Positions 19,978 through 29,685 of a stretch of 64,000 bases of DNA are shown in pieces (positions within the stretch are counted from its first letter, which is position 1; each line of letters starts with the position of its first letter). The position numbers and the translations under genes are program-made. The stretch comes from DATFNV01 sp963827935 (GTDB taxonomy: Bacteria; Planctomycetota; Planctomycetia; Gemmatales; Gemmataceae): NCBI GenBank assembly GCA_963827935.1, contig CAWHCN010000017.1, positions 1,264,122 to 1,328,121 on the forward strand, read 5' to 3'. The notes beneath the pieces were generated by a model that was not told where the DNA came from, did no database searches, and saw nothing but the letters and a program-made list of their open reading frames with translations.

Positions 19978-21027
19978 TCACTGCCAGCGGAATCGGAAAA
20001 AAGCGACGAGAAACGCGACGCCGCCCCACGCCGCCAAAATCGCCAGCCGCCAACTGACATGCCAAAGCGTGGCCCCTTCCAGCATCACCTCGCGCAGGGC
20101 GTCGTTCAGCTGGGTCAGGGGCAGGGCCTGGATGAAGGGCTGCACCACGTCGGGGAAGCGGCGGGCCGAGAAGAAGGTGCCGGAAAGAAGCCACCCGGGC
20201 AACATCACCAGGTTGATTAAACCTGAGATGGTTTCGGTCTTGCTTGTCCGTGAGGCCAGGGCCAGGCCAATGCCCCCGAAGGTAAACGCCCCCAGCAGAA
20301 TGACCAGGACCAGCCCGAGCGGATTGCCACGCATCGGTACGCTGAAAGCAGTGCGCGCCAGGATCAGCAGCAGCCCCATCTCCGGAACGAGCATGACCAG
20401 GCGGGCACACAGGATTGACAGCAAGAAGTCGCTGCGGCGCATCGGCGTGGCCAGCAGCCGCTTCAGCAGCTTCCGCACGCGCATGTCCACGATCAGGAAG
20501 CCCACCCCGAACAGGCCGCCGCCCATGATGTTCAATCCCATGAGTCCTGGAATGAGAAAGTCGATGTAGCGGCTGCCCGGTTCCGTCACCGGAACATCGA
20601 TGGTGGACCCGCCGCCGGGCAAATCCTGGCCGGCGCCGGCCAGGCCGGCTTTCGAGCGCAAAAGCACCACCTCAACCTCGTTGCGGGCGGCCAATCCCTC
20701 AGGGCAAGCCTCATCGAAAACGTAGCGATACTGCTTGCCGTCCGGCTCGACAAAGAGCACGGTCTTGCCGGTCCGCAATCGCTGCCGGCAATCGTCAAGC
20801 GTGTGGGCCTCTGCTTTCAATTTCGGTTTTAGCAGATCGACCAACTCCGCGGCATCGGGGTCCTCGACCACATCCACCTGGGCCGGCTCCGGCTTGCGGT
20901 CCCAGAAGGCGATACCGAGTCCGACCGCCAGGATCAGCGGAAAGCCGTAGACCCAGAAGATGGCTTCCGGCTCGCGGTAGAACTCGCGCAGGCGGGCAAT
21001 GAAGAGCTGCAAGAGCGGATGATTCAC
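19978..21027 (-). CDS. ABC-2 type transporter permease
   Basis: This 349-residue protein has one N-terminal helix (FWVYGFPLILAVGLGIAFW), a soluble loop of about 130 residues and then five or six helices (DFLIPGLMGLNIMGGGLFGVG..., LVLVILLGAFTFGGIGLAL). This is the ABC-2 permease layout with the conserved INLVMLPGWLLSGTFF motif. Its GTG start overlaps the TGA of the hydrolase gene (GTGA), so it is translationally coupled. No ATP-binding subunit lies in this window; an ATPase encoded elsewhere would be needed. Substrate unknown. Confidence 0.88.
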   Translation of the reverse strand: MNHPLLQLFIARLREFYREPEAIFWVYGFPLILAVGLGIAFWDRKPEPAQVDVVEDPDAAELVDLLKPKLKAEAHTLDDCRQRLRTGKTVLFVEPDGKQYRYVFDEACPEGLAARNEVEVVLLRSKAGLAGAGQDLPGGGSTIDVPVTEPGSRYIDFLIPGLMGLNIMGGGLFGVGFLIVDMRVRKLLKRLLATPMRRSDFLLSILCARLVMLVPEMGLLLILARTAFSVPMRGNPLGLVLVILLGAFTFGGIGLALASRTSKTETISGLINLVMLPGWLLSGTFFSARRFPDVVQPFIQALPLTQLNDALREVMLEGATLWHVSWRLAILAAWGGVAFLVAFFRFRWQ

Positions 21028-21893
21028 GATCCGAGTCCCCGGTTGCCGGCCACCCTCGGGGCGGCGCTCTGGCGTTCCAGCCAGCCTATCAGGTCGTCAA
21101 GATAGCGGTGCGGCCGCGGTTCGAACTCCAGCGTATGGTGCGCTTCCGGGTACTCGATGATGCTTTTGTCACGCGAGGCGAACGACTCCACATAGAGTCG
21201 CGTGCGGGCATTGTCGATGATGCGGTCTTGCCCTGCCAGCATCAGCAGGACCGGCACGGTGACGTAGGAGGTGACGAACCGCAGGTAAACGTCGAGGCGG
21301 ACACTGTGGAGCAGCAGCCGCGCCGTGGCCTGATGGATGGCCAGTGGATCGTCGCGCAGGAATCGTTGCCACTCCGGCGAGGCGGTGAACAGCTCCGGGT
21401 CGTTCAGCGGCACGGGGAACAGCCGGCGCGGCGCGGTGAGATAGGACCAGGCGATGCCGAGTCTCTCTCGGAAGGAGGGCCGCACTCGCGCGAAGAAGCC
21501 GCAACAGAGCAGGGCCAAGCCGTCCACCAGGCCCGGGTGCCGGCGCTGGAGGGCCACCGCGAGCTTGCCGCCCCAGGAAATGGCGACAAGGAAAGTCTTC
21601 TGTGGCGACGGCGTCAGGAATTCGGCAAGGTCGTCGATCAGGCGGCGGAAGCTCGGCGCATCGCCCCGATCGCGCTCGTTGAGCCCCAAGCCCCGGCGAT
21701 CGAGACAGGCCACGCTGAAGCCAGCGTCTGCCAACCGGCGGCAGGAGTAGTCGTACCAGCCGCCATGACTCTGGATGCCGTGAACGCAGACGACGCGGGC
21801 CCGGATCGGTTGATTGCCGGCAGGATCGTACTGGCGATATTTCCATTGGTAACCATCGCCGGCAACATGGGTCAGTATGCGCGGCTCACCCAA
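21024..21893 (-). CDS. Alpha/beta hydrolase, lysophospholipase/monoglyceride-lipase-like
   Basis: A protein of about 289 residues with the fold landmarks VVCVHGIQSHGGW (oxyanion), RGLGLNERDRG, nucleophile elbow ISWGG, Asp in AGQDRIIDNART and His in EAHHTLEFE. No ATG fits. A TTG at 21893 is preceded 6 bases upstream by a perfect AAGGAGG and overlaps the end of the epimerase gene, which decides the start. Middle gene of the epimerase-hydrolase-permease operon. A lipid or peptide ester substrate is possible. Confidence 0.85.
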   Translation of the reverse strand: MGEPRILTHVAGDGYQWKYRQYDPAGNQPIRARVVCVHGIQSHGGWYDYSCRRLADAGFSVACLDRRGLGLNERDRGDAPSFRRLIDDLAEFLTPSPQKTFLVAISWGGKLAVALQRRHPGLVDGLALLCCGFFARVRPSFRERLGIAWSYLTAPRRLFPVPLNDPELFTASPEWQRFLRDDPLAIHQATARLLLHSVRLDVYLRFVTSYVTVPVLLMLAGQDRIIDNARTRLYVESFASRDKSIIEYPEAHHTLEFEPRPHRYLDDLIGWLERQSAAPRVAGNRGLGS

Positions 21894-23059
21894 GGATCGC
21901 CTCCTTGCGAACGGTGACGCGGTCCAGGGCCGCCGGCAACGGCACCACGCCCAGGCCGGGCCCAGCCAGGGCCGGCGCCTTGCCGCCCCAGCGGAACGTG
22001 ATGTCCCGGTCGCCCAGGGCCTCGCGGACCAGGTGGCGGTCGTAGGATCCTTCGAGAAAGCGCAGGCCGGCCACGCTGGCCGCGAAGTGCCGCCCCGCGG
22101 CCGAGAGCAGCGCCGTCTCACCGACCTGGCAGCCGAGCTGATACCCCAGCCCGTGTCGCCGGGCCAGTTGGGCCAGGCGCAAGGATGGGATGAAGCCACC
22201 GCACTTCGAAAGTCGGATATTGAAGAGGTCGCACGTCCGATCCTTGATGGCCCGCTCGGCGTCCAGGGCGCTGCACAGCGATTCGTCGAGCATGATCGGC
22301 GTCCGCACCTGCTGCCGGACCTCAGCGAGCACGGCGACCTTCTCGTGGGCCACCGGCTGCTCGACGGCCGTGATGCCGAACGGCTCCAGCTCCCGGATGC
22401 GCGCCACCGCCGCTTCCGGCGCCCAGGCTTCGTTGGCATCGACGCGCAGATCGACGCTCCGTCGCAGCCAGCGGCGGATGGTGCGCAGCCGCATTATGTC
22501 GTCATGCCCTTCGATGCCGACCTTCACCTTTACCTGGCGAAAGCGATAGACGCGCAGTGCGCAGGCTGGCCCAGAACAACTTCATGCCGGCGCGTGCCGA
22601 CGTGATGGCCCCACTGTAGCGGACGGCGCTCTGCGGTGTGTACAGTTCTGGAGCGACCAAGTCCGTGATTCGGCCAAGTGGCTCGCCGAATCGCCGGCCG
22701 TGGGCGTCCAGCAAGGCCAGCTCCAGGGCACAGCGGGCGGCATTGCCGGCGCAGCCGCGCTCGTCTCCCGGCACCGGAGCCAGCCGCAGCCGTTCCGCCA
22801 GTCCGACGGCAGCGGCGAAATCCTGGCACGGCTCGAGCTGCGCGGCCAGGTCGCTCTTCTGCAGGAGCGCGATCGCCGAATCTATCGTCTCGCCGGTCAC
22901 ATACTCCCGAGGCACCCCTTCGCCGAAGCCTTCGGTGCCATCTTCCAAGGCGCAACGAACGATGAGGTTTTCTGTCGAGGTGCGCGCGTGCGAGGCGTGG
23001 CGGATCGGCCGAACCAGCGGGATGTGCACCTGATGGGCAGTGAGCGCGACGACCCGCAT
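21886..23059 (-). CDS. Dipeptide epimerase / enolase-superfamily muconate-lactonizing-type enzyme (frame interrupted once)
   Basis: It begins MRVVALTAHQVHIPLVRPI at 23059. The capping domain is followed by a frameshift near 22560 and then the barrel with the catalytic features of the family: the KVKVG lysines, VDANEAW (metal Asp), EQPVAHE (metal Glu), LDESLCS (metal Asp) and SKCGG (Lys). About 390 residues in all. It is first in a tightly coupled operon with a hydrolase and an ABC permease. L-Ala-D/L-Glu epimerase activity for recycling cell-wall peptides would fit, but other enolase-superfamily reactions cannot be excluded. Confidence 0.85.
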
Positions 23060-23086
23060 GAGAGGTTCCGTGGGAACGAAGGGCTG

Positions 23087-24580
23087 TTACCGTCCCGGAC
23101 CGGGTTGCAGGCTATGGTAGCAAAGCCACAGGCCGACGCAGGTAACCAGGACGGCGCTGACAATTGGCAGGGCCTTGATCAAACGCCCCTCGCCCCAGCG
23201 TCGGCCGAGGGCCCCCTTGGCCTTGACCACCACGATGCCGATGGCGACAAGCACGGCGGCCAGGCCCGCGCTGAATGCCAGCAGCACTGGGAGGGCGAAG
23301 GCCAGCAGGCCGGCGCCCGCCAGCGCGAAGAAGATGGCCACCGCGTCGTGGCAGGGGATCATGCCGCCCGTGATGCCAAGGATGGTCAGCCGCCACCAGC
23401 CGCCCTCCGCGGGCATCGGATGGGCATGCCCGTGTTCGTCATCATAGTGCCCGCCGTGCCCGTGCCCATGCCCGTGGTGATGGTGATGCCCACCCACGAG
23501 GTGAACATGGTCGGCGCGGCCGGTGAGGCGGGCCAGCAGGAGCCAGACTCCCATGCCCGCCACGATGAGGCCCCCGCCGAAACCGAGCCACGCCTGCAAG
23601 GAGGACGGCACCCGGTCGCCCCACAGGGCACGGGCCAGTCCGGCGATGAGGAGGACGACCCCGGTATGCGCCAGCGTCGTCACCAGCCCCAGATAGAGGG
23701 CGTGAGCGACCGTGCCCCGTTCGCCGACCAGGTAGGCGGCCACCAACGTCTTGCCGTGTCCCGGGGTCAGGGCATGCGCACCGCCAAGGAAAAGCCCCAC
23801 GAGCATCAGCACCCAGAGCGCCTCGCCGCGATAGAGGAGCAGGTCCTCCAGGCTGGTGGCCTGCCAGGCGCTGGGCAGCGCCGGTTCGGGATTTCCCCGT
23901 GGGATGGCGGGCTCCTCGGTGCCCGCCCTGGGTTGCCCCCGTGGCTCCTGGTCGCGCGTCACGCTGAACGTGGCAGAGGCCTCGCGCAGGCGGTCGGCTT
24001 CACCCGGTGCCAGCATCGTGAGCGGCTTGGCCTGCAAGCCCGCCGACGGGGCGGTCACCTCACTGACCACGATGCGCTCGGTCTGGGTCAGCGACAGGCG
24101 GATCTTCCCTCCGCGCTGTTCGTAAGTGCCGTCCCGGAAAGTGAGCCGATGGCTGCGATCTGGGGCCGGCTGCCAGGAGGCCCGGAACAGGAACCGCGCA
24201 TGGAGACTGACCTTTTCGCGGACCTCGAACTCCGTTTCGGTACACGTCAGGTTCAGCAGGTGACCGTCCAGGGCGGCGTCGAGTCGGGCAGCCAGCACCG
24301 GGGCGTGATAGCGCACAAATGCGTCGTAGAAATCGCGCGGCTGGCGGCATTTCGACAGGTCGATTTCATCGCCGAGGTCCGCCAGGTCCTGACCCACCGT
24401 CGCGGTATTGACCTCCAGCTCGTAGGCGACGAGCGCGGCATCGGCAGTGAGGCGGACCACAATCGTACGGTCGTAGCTTCTTTCGCCGACGGGATGGGCG
24501 GAAGCAGAACCAACCACAAAGGACACAAAGAGCACGAAGAAGCCAAGAAATCGCAAGAGCAGCCGAGCAAGACTCGTCAT
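23087..24580 (-). CDS. NicO/RcnA-family nickel-cobalt exporter with large N-terminal domain
   Basis: This 497-residue protein starts with a signal peptide whose core FFVLFVSFVV is encoded by a palindromic repeat arm (24512-24543). Residues 30-220 form a soluble domain that ends before the membrane part. The transporter domain has six helices and the NicO hallmark HALTPGHGKTLVAAYLVG, then a His-rich cytoplasmic or periplasmic loop (HHHHHGHGHGHGGH) that can bind metal, and GGMIPCHDAVAIFF. Ni/Co export is known for RcnA relatives; here it is inferred. Its neighbours give no metal context. Confidence 0.88.
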   Translation of the reverse strand: MTSLARLLLRFLGFFVLFVSFVVGSASAHPVGERSYDRTIVVRLTADAALVAYELEVNTATVGQDLADLGDEIDLSKCRQPRDFYDAFVRYHAPVLAARLDAALDGHLLNLTCTETEFEVREKVSLHARFLFRASWQPAPDRSHRLTFRDGTYEQRGGKIRLSLTQTERIVVSEVTAPSAGLQAKPLTMLAPGEADRLREASATFSVTRDQEPRGQPRAGTEEPAIPRGNPEPALPSAWQATSLEDLLLYRGEALWVLMLVGLFLGGAHALTPGHGKTLVAAYLVGERGTVAHALYLGLVTTLAHTGVVLLIAGLARALWGDRVPSSLQAWLGFGGGLIVAGMGVWLLLARLTGRADHVHLVGGHHHHHGHGHGHGGHYDDEHGHAHPMPAEGGWWRLTILGITGGMIPCHDAVAIFFALAGAGLLAFALPVLLAFSAGLAAVLVAIGIVVVKAKGALGRRWGEGRLIKALPIVSAVLVTCVGLWLCYHSLQPGPGR

Positions 24581-24618
24581 TGCCTTCTCTTTGTGCTCTT
24601 TGTGTGTCCTTTGTGGTT
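24512..24618. repeat. Inverted-repeat element, CACAAAGGACACAAAG family, copy 2
   Basis: Arms at 24512-24543 and 24584-24618 are inverted copies of AACCACAAAGGACAC(AC)AAAGAGCAC. The left arm is inside the exporter gene and codes for its signal-peptide core. The right arm begins within the TAA stop codon of the preceding gene. Confidence 0.85.
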
Positions 24619-25774
24619 AGCTCTTCTTCGGCTTGCAATGACTGAGGGCCATCAGGGCGTAGCCGGTGATGAGGTTCGGGTCGGATTCCATCCAGTGCTG
24701 ATCGTTGACCCAGCTGCCGTCGGGCTTTTGCAGCTTGGCCAGGGCCGTCGTGATCTCGGCCCGCCAGTCGTGCTTCTTGCCGGCCGCGTCCTCGACCTCA
24801 TCGACCCCCATCACATCCAGCGTTTTAGCCATGGTATGGTAGTAATAAAAGAGGCCCCATTTGGCCCGAACGTCCGGCATGCCGGGGTTCTTCTCGACGC
24901 TGTAGTTCTTCTTGATCCACTCGTAAGCCTTCTTGACGCGGGCGTCGTCCTTGGAGACGCCGCAGTAGATCATGCTCTTGATGCCGGCGTAGGTCATGCT
25001 GCCGTAGCCGGGCAGGCCGCCGTCGTCGTTGGCCTTGTCCTGCGTCTTGGTCTGTCCGCCGCCGGCGGCGCTGTAAATGAAGCTGCCATCGTCGATCTTC
25101 TCTTGCCACGGCTGGTCGCTGCCTTCGCCCTTGACGTTCTGGCAGCGCTTGACGAAGATCAGCGCCTTCCGCAAGGCCGGATCGTCCTTCGGCACGCCGG
25201 CGGCAATCAGGCTGTCGATGAAGAACTGGGTATTGGACAGGTCGGGCCGCGACTTGCTGTCGTAGCCGGCGCCGCCGTAGAAGTCGTCCTTCGGATCTTT
25301 CCCCTCCTCCTCGTCCCATTGCAGCTTCTTGAGGAACTTGACTGCATCGCCAACCACTTGCTTGTAGCTGTCGCGGTCGGCCGCCTGCAAGGCCAGCACG
25401 TTGACGCAGGTGACATAGTTCTTGAGCTGGACCTTCGGATCCTTGCCGGCGATGTGCCCTTCCTTGCGATTGATCAACGATTCAATGTATTTGAGCGCCT
25501 TCTCGGCCACCGGATCCTTGGCGGTCACCTTGCCGGTGTGCAGCATGCCGGTCAATGCGATGCCGGTCACCCCGGGGCTCTTGTCCTCGCTCCAGGAACC
25601 GTCGGGTCCCTGGCGCGTTTTGAGGTACTCGACGGCCCGGTCCACGACGTGGTCCCATTCCTTGGGATCGGGGCCACGCTTGCCGGCGGGCTGATCCGCG
25701 GCACCGGCCGGGATGGCCGCCAGCACGGCCGCCAGCAGCGGAGCCGCCAGGGCGGATAGACGAAGTGCATTCAT
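24617..25774 (-). CDS. Secreted prenyltransferase/squalene-oxidase-repeat protein
   Basis: This 385-residue protein has a signal peptide (MNALRLSALAAPLLAAVLAAIPAGA) after GAGGAGAC at the 25774 start. Several alpha/alpha-barrel repeats of the squalene-cyclase/terpenoid-synthase type follow (KTRQGPDGSWS, GDAVKFLKKLQWDEE, KLQKPDGSWVNDQH), but the DXDD acid motif of true cyclases is absent. Planctomycetes carry many such secreted barrels of unknown role. Its stop codon abuts a palindromic repeat. Confidence 0.88.
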   Translation of the reverse strand: MNALRLSALAAPLLAAVLAAIPAGAADQPAGKRGPDPKEWDHVVDRAVEYLKTRQGPDGSWSEDKSPGVTGIALTGMLHTGKVTAKDPVAEKALKYIESLINRKEGHIAGKDPKVQLKNYVTCVNVLALQAADRDSYKQVVGDAVKFLKKLQWDEEEGKDPKDDFYGGAGYDSKSRPDLSNTQFFIDSLIAAGVPKDDPALRKALIFVKRCQNVKGEGSDQPWQEKIDDGSFIYSAAGGGQTKTQDKANDDGGLPGYGSMTYAGIKSMIYCGVSKDDARVKKAYEWIKKNYSVEKNPGMPDVRAKWGLFYYYHTMAKTLDVMGVDEVEDAAGKKHDWRAEITTALAKLQKPDGSWVNDQHWMESDPNLITGYALMALSHCKPKKS

Positions 25775-25933
25775 CGGGACGTCTCCTCGGGGGAGGGGCA
25801 GGGGAAGGTTATTGTACCGCAAGGCGACTGAGGAGCAAAGGCGGTGCCGGAGGAGGAAGGCCCGCAAATGGCCCGGCGATTCGTGGATGTAGGCGATCGG
25901 ATGGTCATGACGTGGCCAGCACTGCTCGTTTAG

Positions 25934-25954
25934 CCGCCGCCCGCAGGGCGGCGG
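25934..25954 (-). terminator. GC-rich hairpin directly after tdh
   Basis: A perfect 9-bp stem (CCGCCGCCC / GGGCGGCGG) with a GCA loop touches the tdh stop codon. There is no T tract, so it may act as a transcript-stabilising hairpin or a factor-dependent terminator. Confidence 0.5.
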
Positions 25955-26995
25955 TCACCCCTCCGCCCACGTCAGCACCACCTTGCCACACTCGCCCGAC
26001 ATCATCGCATCGAACCCCTTCTGAAACTCCTGGTACGGGTAGCGGTGCGTGATGACCGGCGTGATGTCGAGCCCCGATTGCAGCATCACCGTCATCTTGT
26101 ACCACGTTTCATACATTTCGCGTCCGTAAATGCCCTTGATGGTGAGCATGTTGAAGATGACGGTGTGCCAGTCGATGGCCATCTCCTTGTCGGGGATGCC
26201 GAGCATGGCGATCTTGCCGCCGTGGGCCATGTTGGCGAGCATGTCGCGGAAGGCGGCGGCGTTGCCGGACATCTCCAACCCCACGTCGAACCCCTCGCGC
26301 ATGCCGAGTTGTTTCTGCACGTCGGACAACGTCTGGCGGCTCACGTCGGCGGCCAGCGTGGCACCCATGTCCCGGGCCAGGGCGAGGCGGTAGGGATTGA
26401 CATCGGTGACAACGACGTGCCGGGCCCCCGCGTGCCGCACCACCGCGGCTGCCATGAGGCCAATCGGCCCGGCCCCGGTAATCAGCACGTCCTCGCCGAG
26501 CACGTCGAACGACAGGGCCGTGTGGACCGCGTTGCCGAACGGGTCGAAGATCGACTGCACGTCGCGCGCGATGTGCGGATCGTGGACCCAGACGTTGCTC
26601 ATCGGCACGGCGATGTAGCCGGCGAAGGCGCCGGCCCGCTGCACGCCGATCCCCTGCGTGTCCTTGCACAGGTGCCGCCGGCCGGCCAGGCAGTTGCGGC
26701 AATGCCCACAGACGACGTGCCCTTCGCCACTGACGACTTCGCCTGGATGGAAGTCGCGGACATTGGAGCCGACTTCGACGATCCGGCCGACGAATTCGTG
26801 GCCGATCACCAGGGGGACCGGGATGGTCCGCCGGGCCCAGGCATCCCACTTGTAGATGTGCAGATCGGTTCCGCAGATGCCGGTCCGCAGCACCTGAATG
26901 AGGACATCGTTGATGCCGATGCCGGGGACGGGGGCTTCGTCCAGCCACAGGCCGGGCTCGGACTTCTTCTTGATGAGGGCGGGCATGGTTGTCAT
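25955..26995 (-). CDS. tdh: L-threonine 3-dehydrogenase
   Basis: This 346-residue zinc-dependent medium-chain dehydrogenase oxidises L-threonine to 2-amino-3-ketobutyrate with NAD. Catalytic zinc residues appear in GICGTDLHIYKWDAWA and VIGHEFVG. The structural zinc lobe is CGHCRNCLAGRRHLC. The NAD fold has GAGPIGLMAAAV and VTDVNPYRLALA. Tdh-specific stretches include WDAWARRTIPVP, FDPFGNAVHTAL and NMLTIKGIYGREMYETWYKM. No frameshift is seen. The usual partner (2-amino-3-ketobutyrate CoA ligase) is not in the window. A small helical protein is encoded 6 bp upstream and may be co-transcribed. Confidence 0.95.
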   Translation of the reverse strand: MTTMPALIKKKSEPGLWLDEAPVPGIGINDVLIQVLRTGICGTDLHIYKWDAWARRTIPVPLVIGHEFVGRIVEVGSNVRDFHPGEVVSGEGHVVCGHCRNCLAGRRHLCKDTQGIGVQRAGAFAGYIAVPMSNVWVHDPHIARDVQSIFDPFGNAVHTALSFDVLGEDVLITGAGPIGLMAAAVVRHAGARHVVVTDVNPYRLALARDMGATLAADVSRQTLSDVQKQLGMREGFDVGLEMSGNAAAFRDMLANMAHGGKIAMLGIPDKEMAIDWHTVIFNMLTIKGIYGREMYETWYKMTVMLQSGLDITPVITHRYPYQEFQKGFDAMMSGECGKVVLTWAEG

Positions 26996-27001
26996 GGCGG
27001 G

Positions 27002-27202
27002 TTACTCGTGAGCCCGAAAAACCTCATCGCGCGTAGCCGCCTTTGTCTGTTGCCCTTCGCGAATGGCTTCTGCAAGGGCGAAATCTTCGAGGACTTCCGT
27101 GAGGACCTCCTGGAACCAGCCGCGCTGTTCCTGCAGCGCTTCCGCCAGCGCTTCTTTCATCGCCTGTTTGACAGTATCTTTGTCGAGCTGCGCCGTTGCC
27201 AT
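27002..27202 (-). CDS. Small helical protein, possible antitoxin-type protein
   Basis: This 66-residue, highly charged and probably all-helical protein (MATAQLDKDTVKQAMKEALA...) ends 6 bp before tdh starts. Its shape resembles small antitoxin-like proteins common in planctomycetes and cyanobacteria, but no toxin gene is adjacent. Function unknown. The coding periodicity and spacing support a real gene. Confidence 0.6.
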   Translation of the reverse strand: MATAQLDKDTVKQAMKEALAEALQEQRGWFQEVLTEVLEDFALAEAIREGQQTKAATRDEVFRAHE

Positions 27203-27249
27203 CTCCTCTGCACTCCATCAGTCGAACGGATCGCCCGTGTCTTTCTCGC

Positions 27250-29134
27250 TCAGCGCTTCCCCTTCCACCACGCCCGCCAGGCCGCCACCGCCTGCTTGCT
27301 CTCTTCGGGAGCCGCATCCGCCCTGGGCCCGAAATCCTCTCCGCTCAGGCTTTTCAGGCTGGCATACGCTGCCCGGGTCACCGTTTTTTCGGGATCGGTG
27401 AGCAGATCGATCAGCCGCGCAACATGAGCCTTGTCTTCCTTCATGGCGACGGCCAGGGCGGCGGCGCGGCGGACTTCGGGATCGTCGTCCTCCAGTTTGG
27501 CGCCCAGCGTGGCCGAGGTCATGCGCGACAGGCGTTCGGCCAGGGCCTCGCGCGCCTTCTTGCGCAGGCTCACCTTGAAGACGCGGAATGGCGCTGGCCA
27601 GGGCATCGGTGTAGACGACGCCCTTGGAGTCGCGGAGATCATCGATCAGTTGCCCCTGTTTTTCGGCGGCCGCGTCGATGAGACGCCGGCTGAGCTGCGT
27701 TGCGTCCGGCCCGTCTCCTTCACTCGTTGTGCCGCCGAACATGTCGGGCGATTCGAGGGCCGACTTCAGACCAAGGCGCTGCTTGATCGCCTCGCCGCCG
27801 ATGCCGCCCGCGGAGAGCACGACCTCTCCCGGGTCCTCGATCTTGCCGCGCAGGGCCAGGGTCAGGTCGCGGGCCAGGTTGGCGCGGCGCAGGAAGAGCA
27901 GGGCGAAGCAGGTATCGACGCCGCCGGCGGCGAAATCGCCTTGCCAGCTGCCGTCCGCCTGCTGGTTGGCCGTCAGCACCTCCGAACCCCAGCCGTACCA
28001 GTCCTTGCCGCCGATGGTCTTGAGGCCGAAGGCGACGGCCACGCGCTCCAGCGACCAAAGGAAGTAATAGACCCGGCCGCCGCGGGCCAGGTGCGGCAAC
28101 TCCTGCACCCGCTTCTTGCCGACGGGGTGGCCGATGCTGCTGCCCAGGGCGACCAGGCCGGCGCGGACGGCGGGGTCGCGCGTCGGGTCGGGCACCTTGG
28201 CCACCTTGTCGCCGTTCTTTGGCTTGTCGCCCTCCTTGGCCTTGGCGGTACGCAGAGCAGCCTCGGCGGCGGAGCCGTGGGCAACCGCCAGGCCGAGCAG
28301 GCCGGCACAGGTCATGGTCGCCGTCGATTGGCCGCCGCGCATGGCTCCGGGTGTGCGGCCGCGGTGGGAATAGTCCCAGCCGCCGTCACCATTCTGGCTG
28401 CCGCGGAACCGGGCGTCGATCAGGGCCAGGGCGCCGTCGGTCGGCAGGCCGTGCCGGCGGGCCACCCACAAGGCCAGGGTGGCGAACTGGGTGTTCGAGT
28501 TGTCGCCGCCGCCGAACCCCTGCCGCTGCCCCGCCGCACGGTTGATGACTTCGAGCTGCTGGCGGATCTCATCGGTCAGCTTCCGCTGCGTGGCGTTCCG
28601 CTTCGGGTCCGCCGCCTTGTCACTGGTGCGTGCCGTCCCAGTGCTTTTGGGCCGGGTCGTCAACTCGCTGCGCTGCTTGAGCAGCCCTGTGAGGCGGCGC
28701 GCCTCGGTCTCGGGGACATCGGGGCACTGGTAGGTCCAACCGCCGTTGCCGTTCTGCCCCGCCAGCAGGCGCACCGTGAGTGACTCGATGATCGGCACGT
28801 CGGCGTCATCGCCCAGGCGATCGAGGAAGAGGATCGACAGGGCCAGCGAATAGGTATGGGTCAGATGAACGCTGGCCCGGCGGACATGATCGGCCGCCTT
28901 CTGCACGCTGGCATCTTTGGGAGCCACGTCGCATTCGAGCAGGGTGAGCCCGGCCAGGGCGGTGGCGCCGACTTGAGGATAGCCCCAGGTGCCGTCGGCC
29001 TGCTGGATCGACTTGAGATGGGTGACGCCGCGTTCGACGGCACGGTCGATCGCGTCCTGGTCCGCGGCCGAAGCCGCCGTCGCCGCGATTAACCCCAACA
29101 GAATGGCCGCAAGCACTCGGAACGAGGGCTGCAT
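27250..29134 (-). CDS. Secreted squalene-cyclase-like repeat protein with HEAT-type C-terminus (frame interrupted once)
   Basis: It starts MQPSFRVLAAILLGLIAATAASA at 29134 after GGGAGG, a clear signal peptide. Repeats of the prenyltransferase/squalene-oxidase type follow (QQADGTWGYPQVG, QNGNGGWTYQCPD, QNGDGGWDYSHRG, NQQADGSWQGDF). After a frameshift near 27600 the protein ends in HEAT-like helices (LEDDDPEVRRAAALAVAM, DPEKTVTRAAYASLKSL). About 627 residues. It is the second such barrel in this region, so the two may act together, possibly as binding scaffolds at the cell surface. Confidence 0.82.
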
Positions 29135-29523
29135 CGATCGTCCTCCCTGGAGACCCCCGTCCACAGGTTGTACTTTTCAGGATACGCGCGCGGCTGGGGA
29201 AACGACCAGTCCATTTTGGAACGAAAGCGCAGTCGTCTCTTGACAGGCGCGACCCGCCGGGCGCCTGGCATAGGCCGGATCCTCCGTTCGAGGAGGCCCC
29301 GTCCCGCCCGCAGGCGCCATCTGGAACTGAAGTCAGGGGGAATTCAGTTCCACCTGGAGCGACGGCGCAAGCCGTGTATCAGCATAAGCTTGCGCCGGCA
29401 TGGCACGCTCCAATGCGCCAGATGGAACTGAAGTCCGATGGACGCGGGGCGCCCGGGAGCCCGAGAAAGAGTCTCCTTCCGATCAACAATATGGTAAGGA
29501 CAGGCCGCCGTGGGAAGCGAGAT
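29135..29523. other. Gene-free stretch with two small hairpins and a direct repeat
   Basis: It includes a 9-bp stem GGCGCAAGC/GCTTGCGCC (29364-29396), a GGAACTGAA...TTCAGTTCC stem just before it, and CTGGAACTGAAGTC-like sequence repeated about 100 bp later (near 29320 and 29420). No complete gene is seen. Confidence 0.6.
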
Positions 29524-29673
29524 GCTCTGCTTGAAGCTCACCGCCAGGTCATCGGGCCTTACGACATTCTCCTGGCGGCCCAGGCGCTGGCCCGCTCCCT
29601 GGTTCTTGTGAAGGCCAATACCAGGGAATTCAGCCGAGTCCCCGGTCTGACCCTGGAGAACTGGGTGATCTGA
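29524..29673 (+). pseudogene. 3' remnant of a VapC-type PIN-domain toxin gene
   Basis: About 50 residues, ALLEAHRQVIGPYDILLAAQ..., ending REFSRVPGLTLENWVI, match the C-terminal third of VapC PIN toxins, including the conserved Asp in GPYD and the NTREFSRVPGL-type ending. The N-terminal part with the first acidic residues is missing, and no VapB antitoxin precedes it, so it cannot make a working RNase. The open frame extends upstream to 29374 through unrelated repeat-like sequence. Confidence 0.75.
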
Positions 29674-29685
29674 GGTCAGGAGTAT

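Noticed and set aside
22700..25759. A plus-strand open frame of over 1,000 codons
   Set aside because: It lies antisense to the epimerase, NicO exporter and squalene-cyclase-like genes, has no domain character, and crosses three well-supported genes. GC-rich codon bias alone keeps it open.
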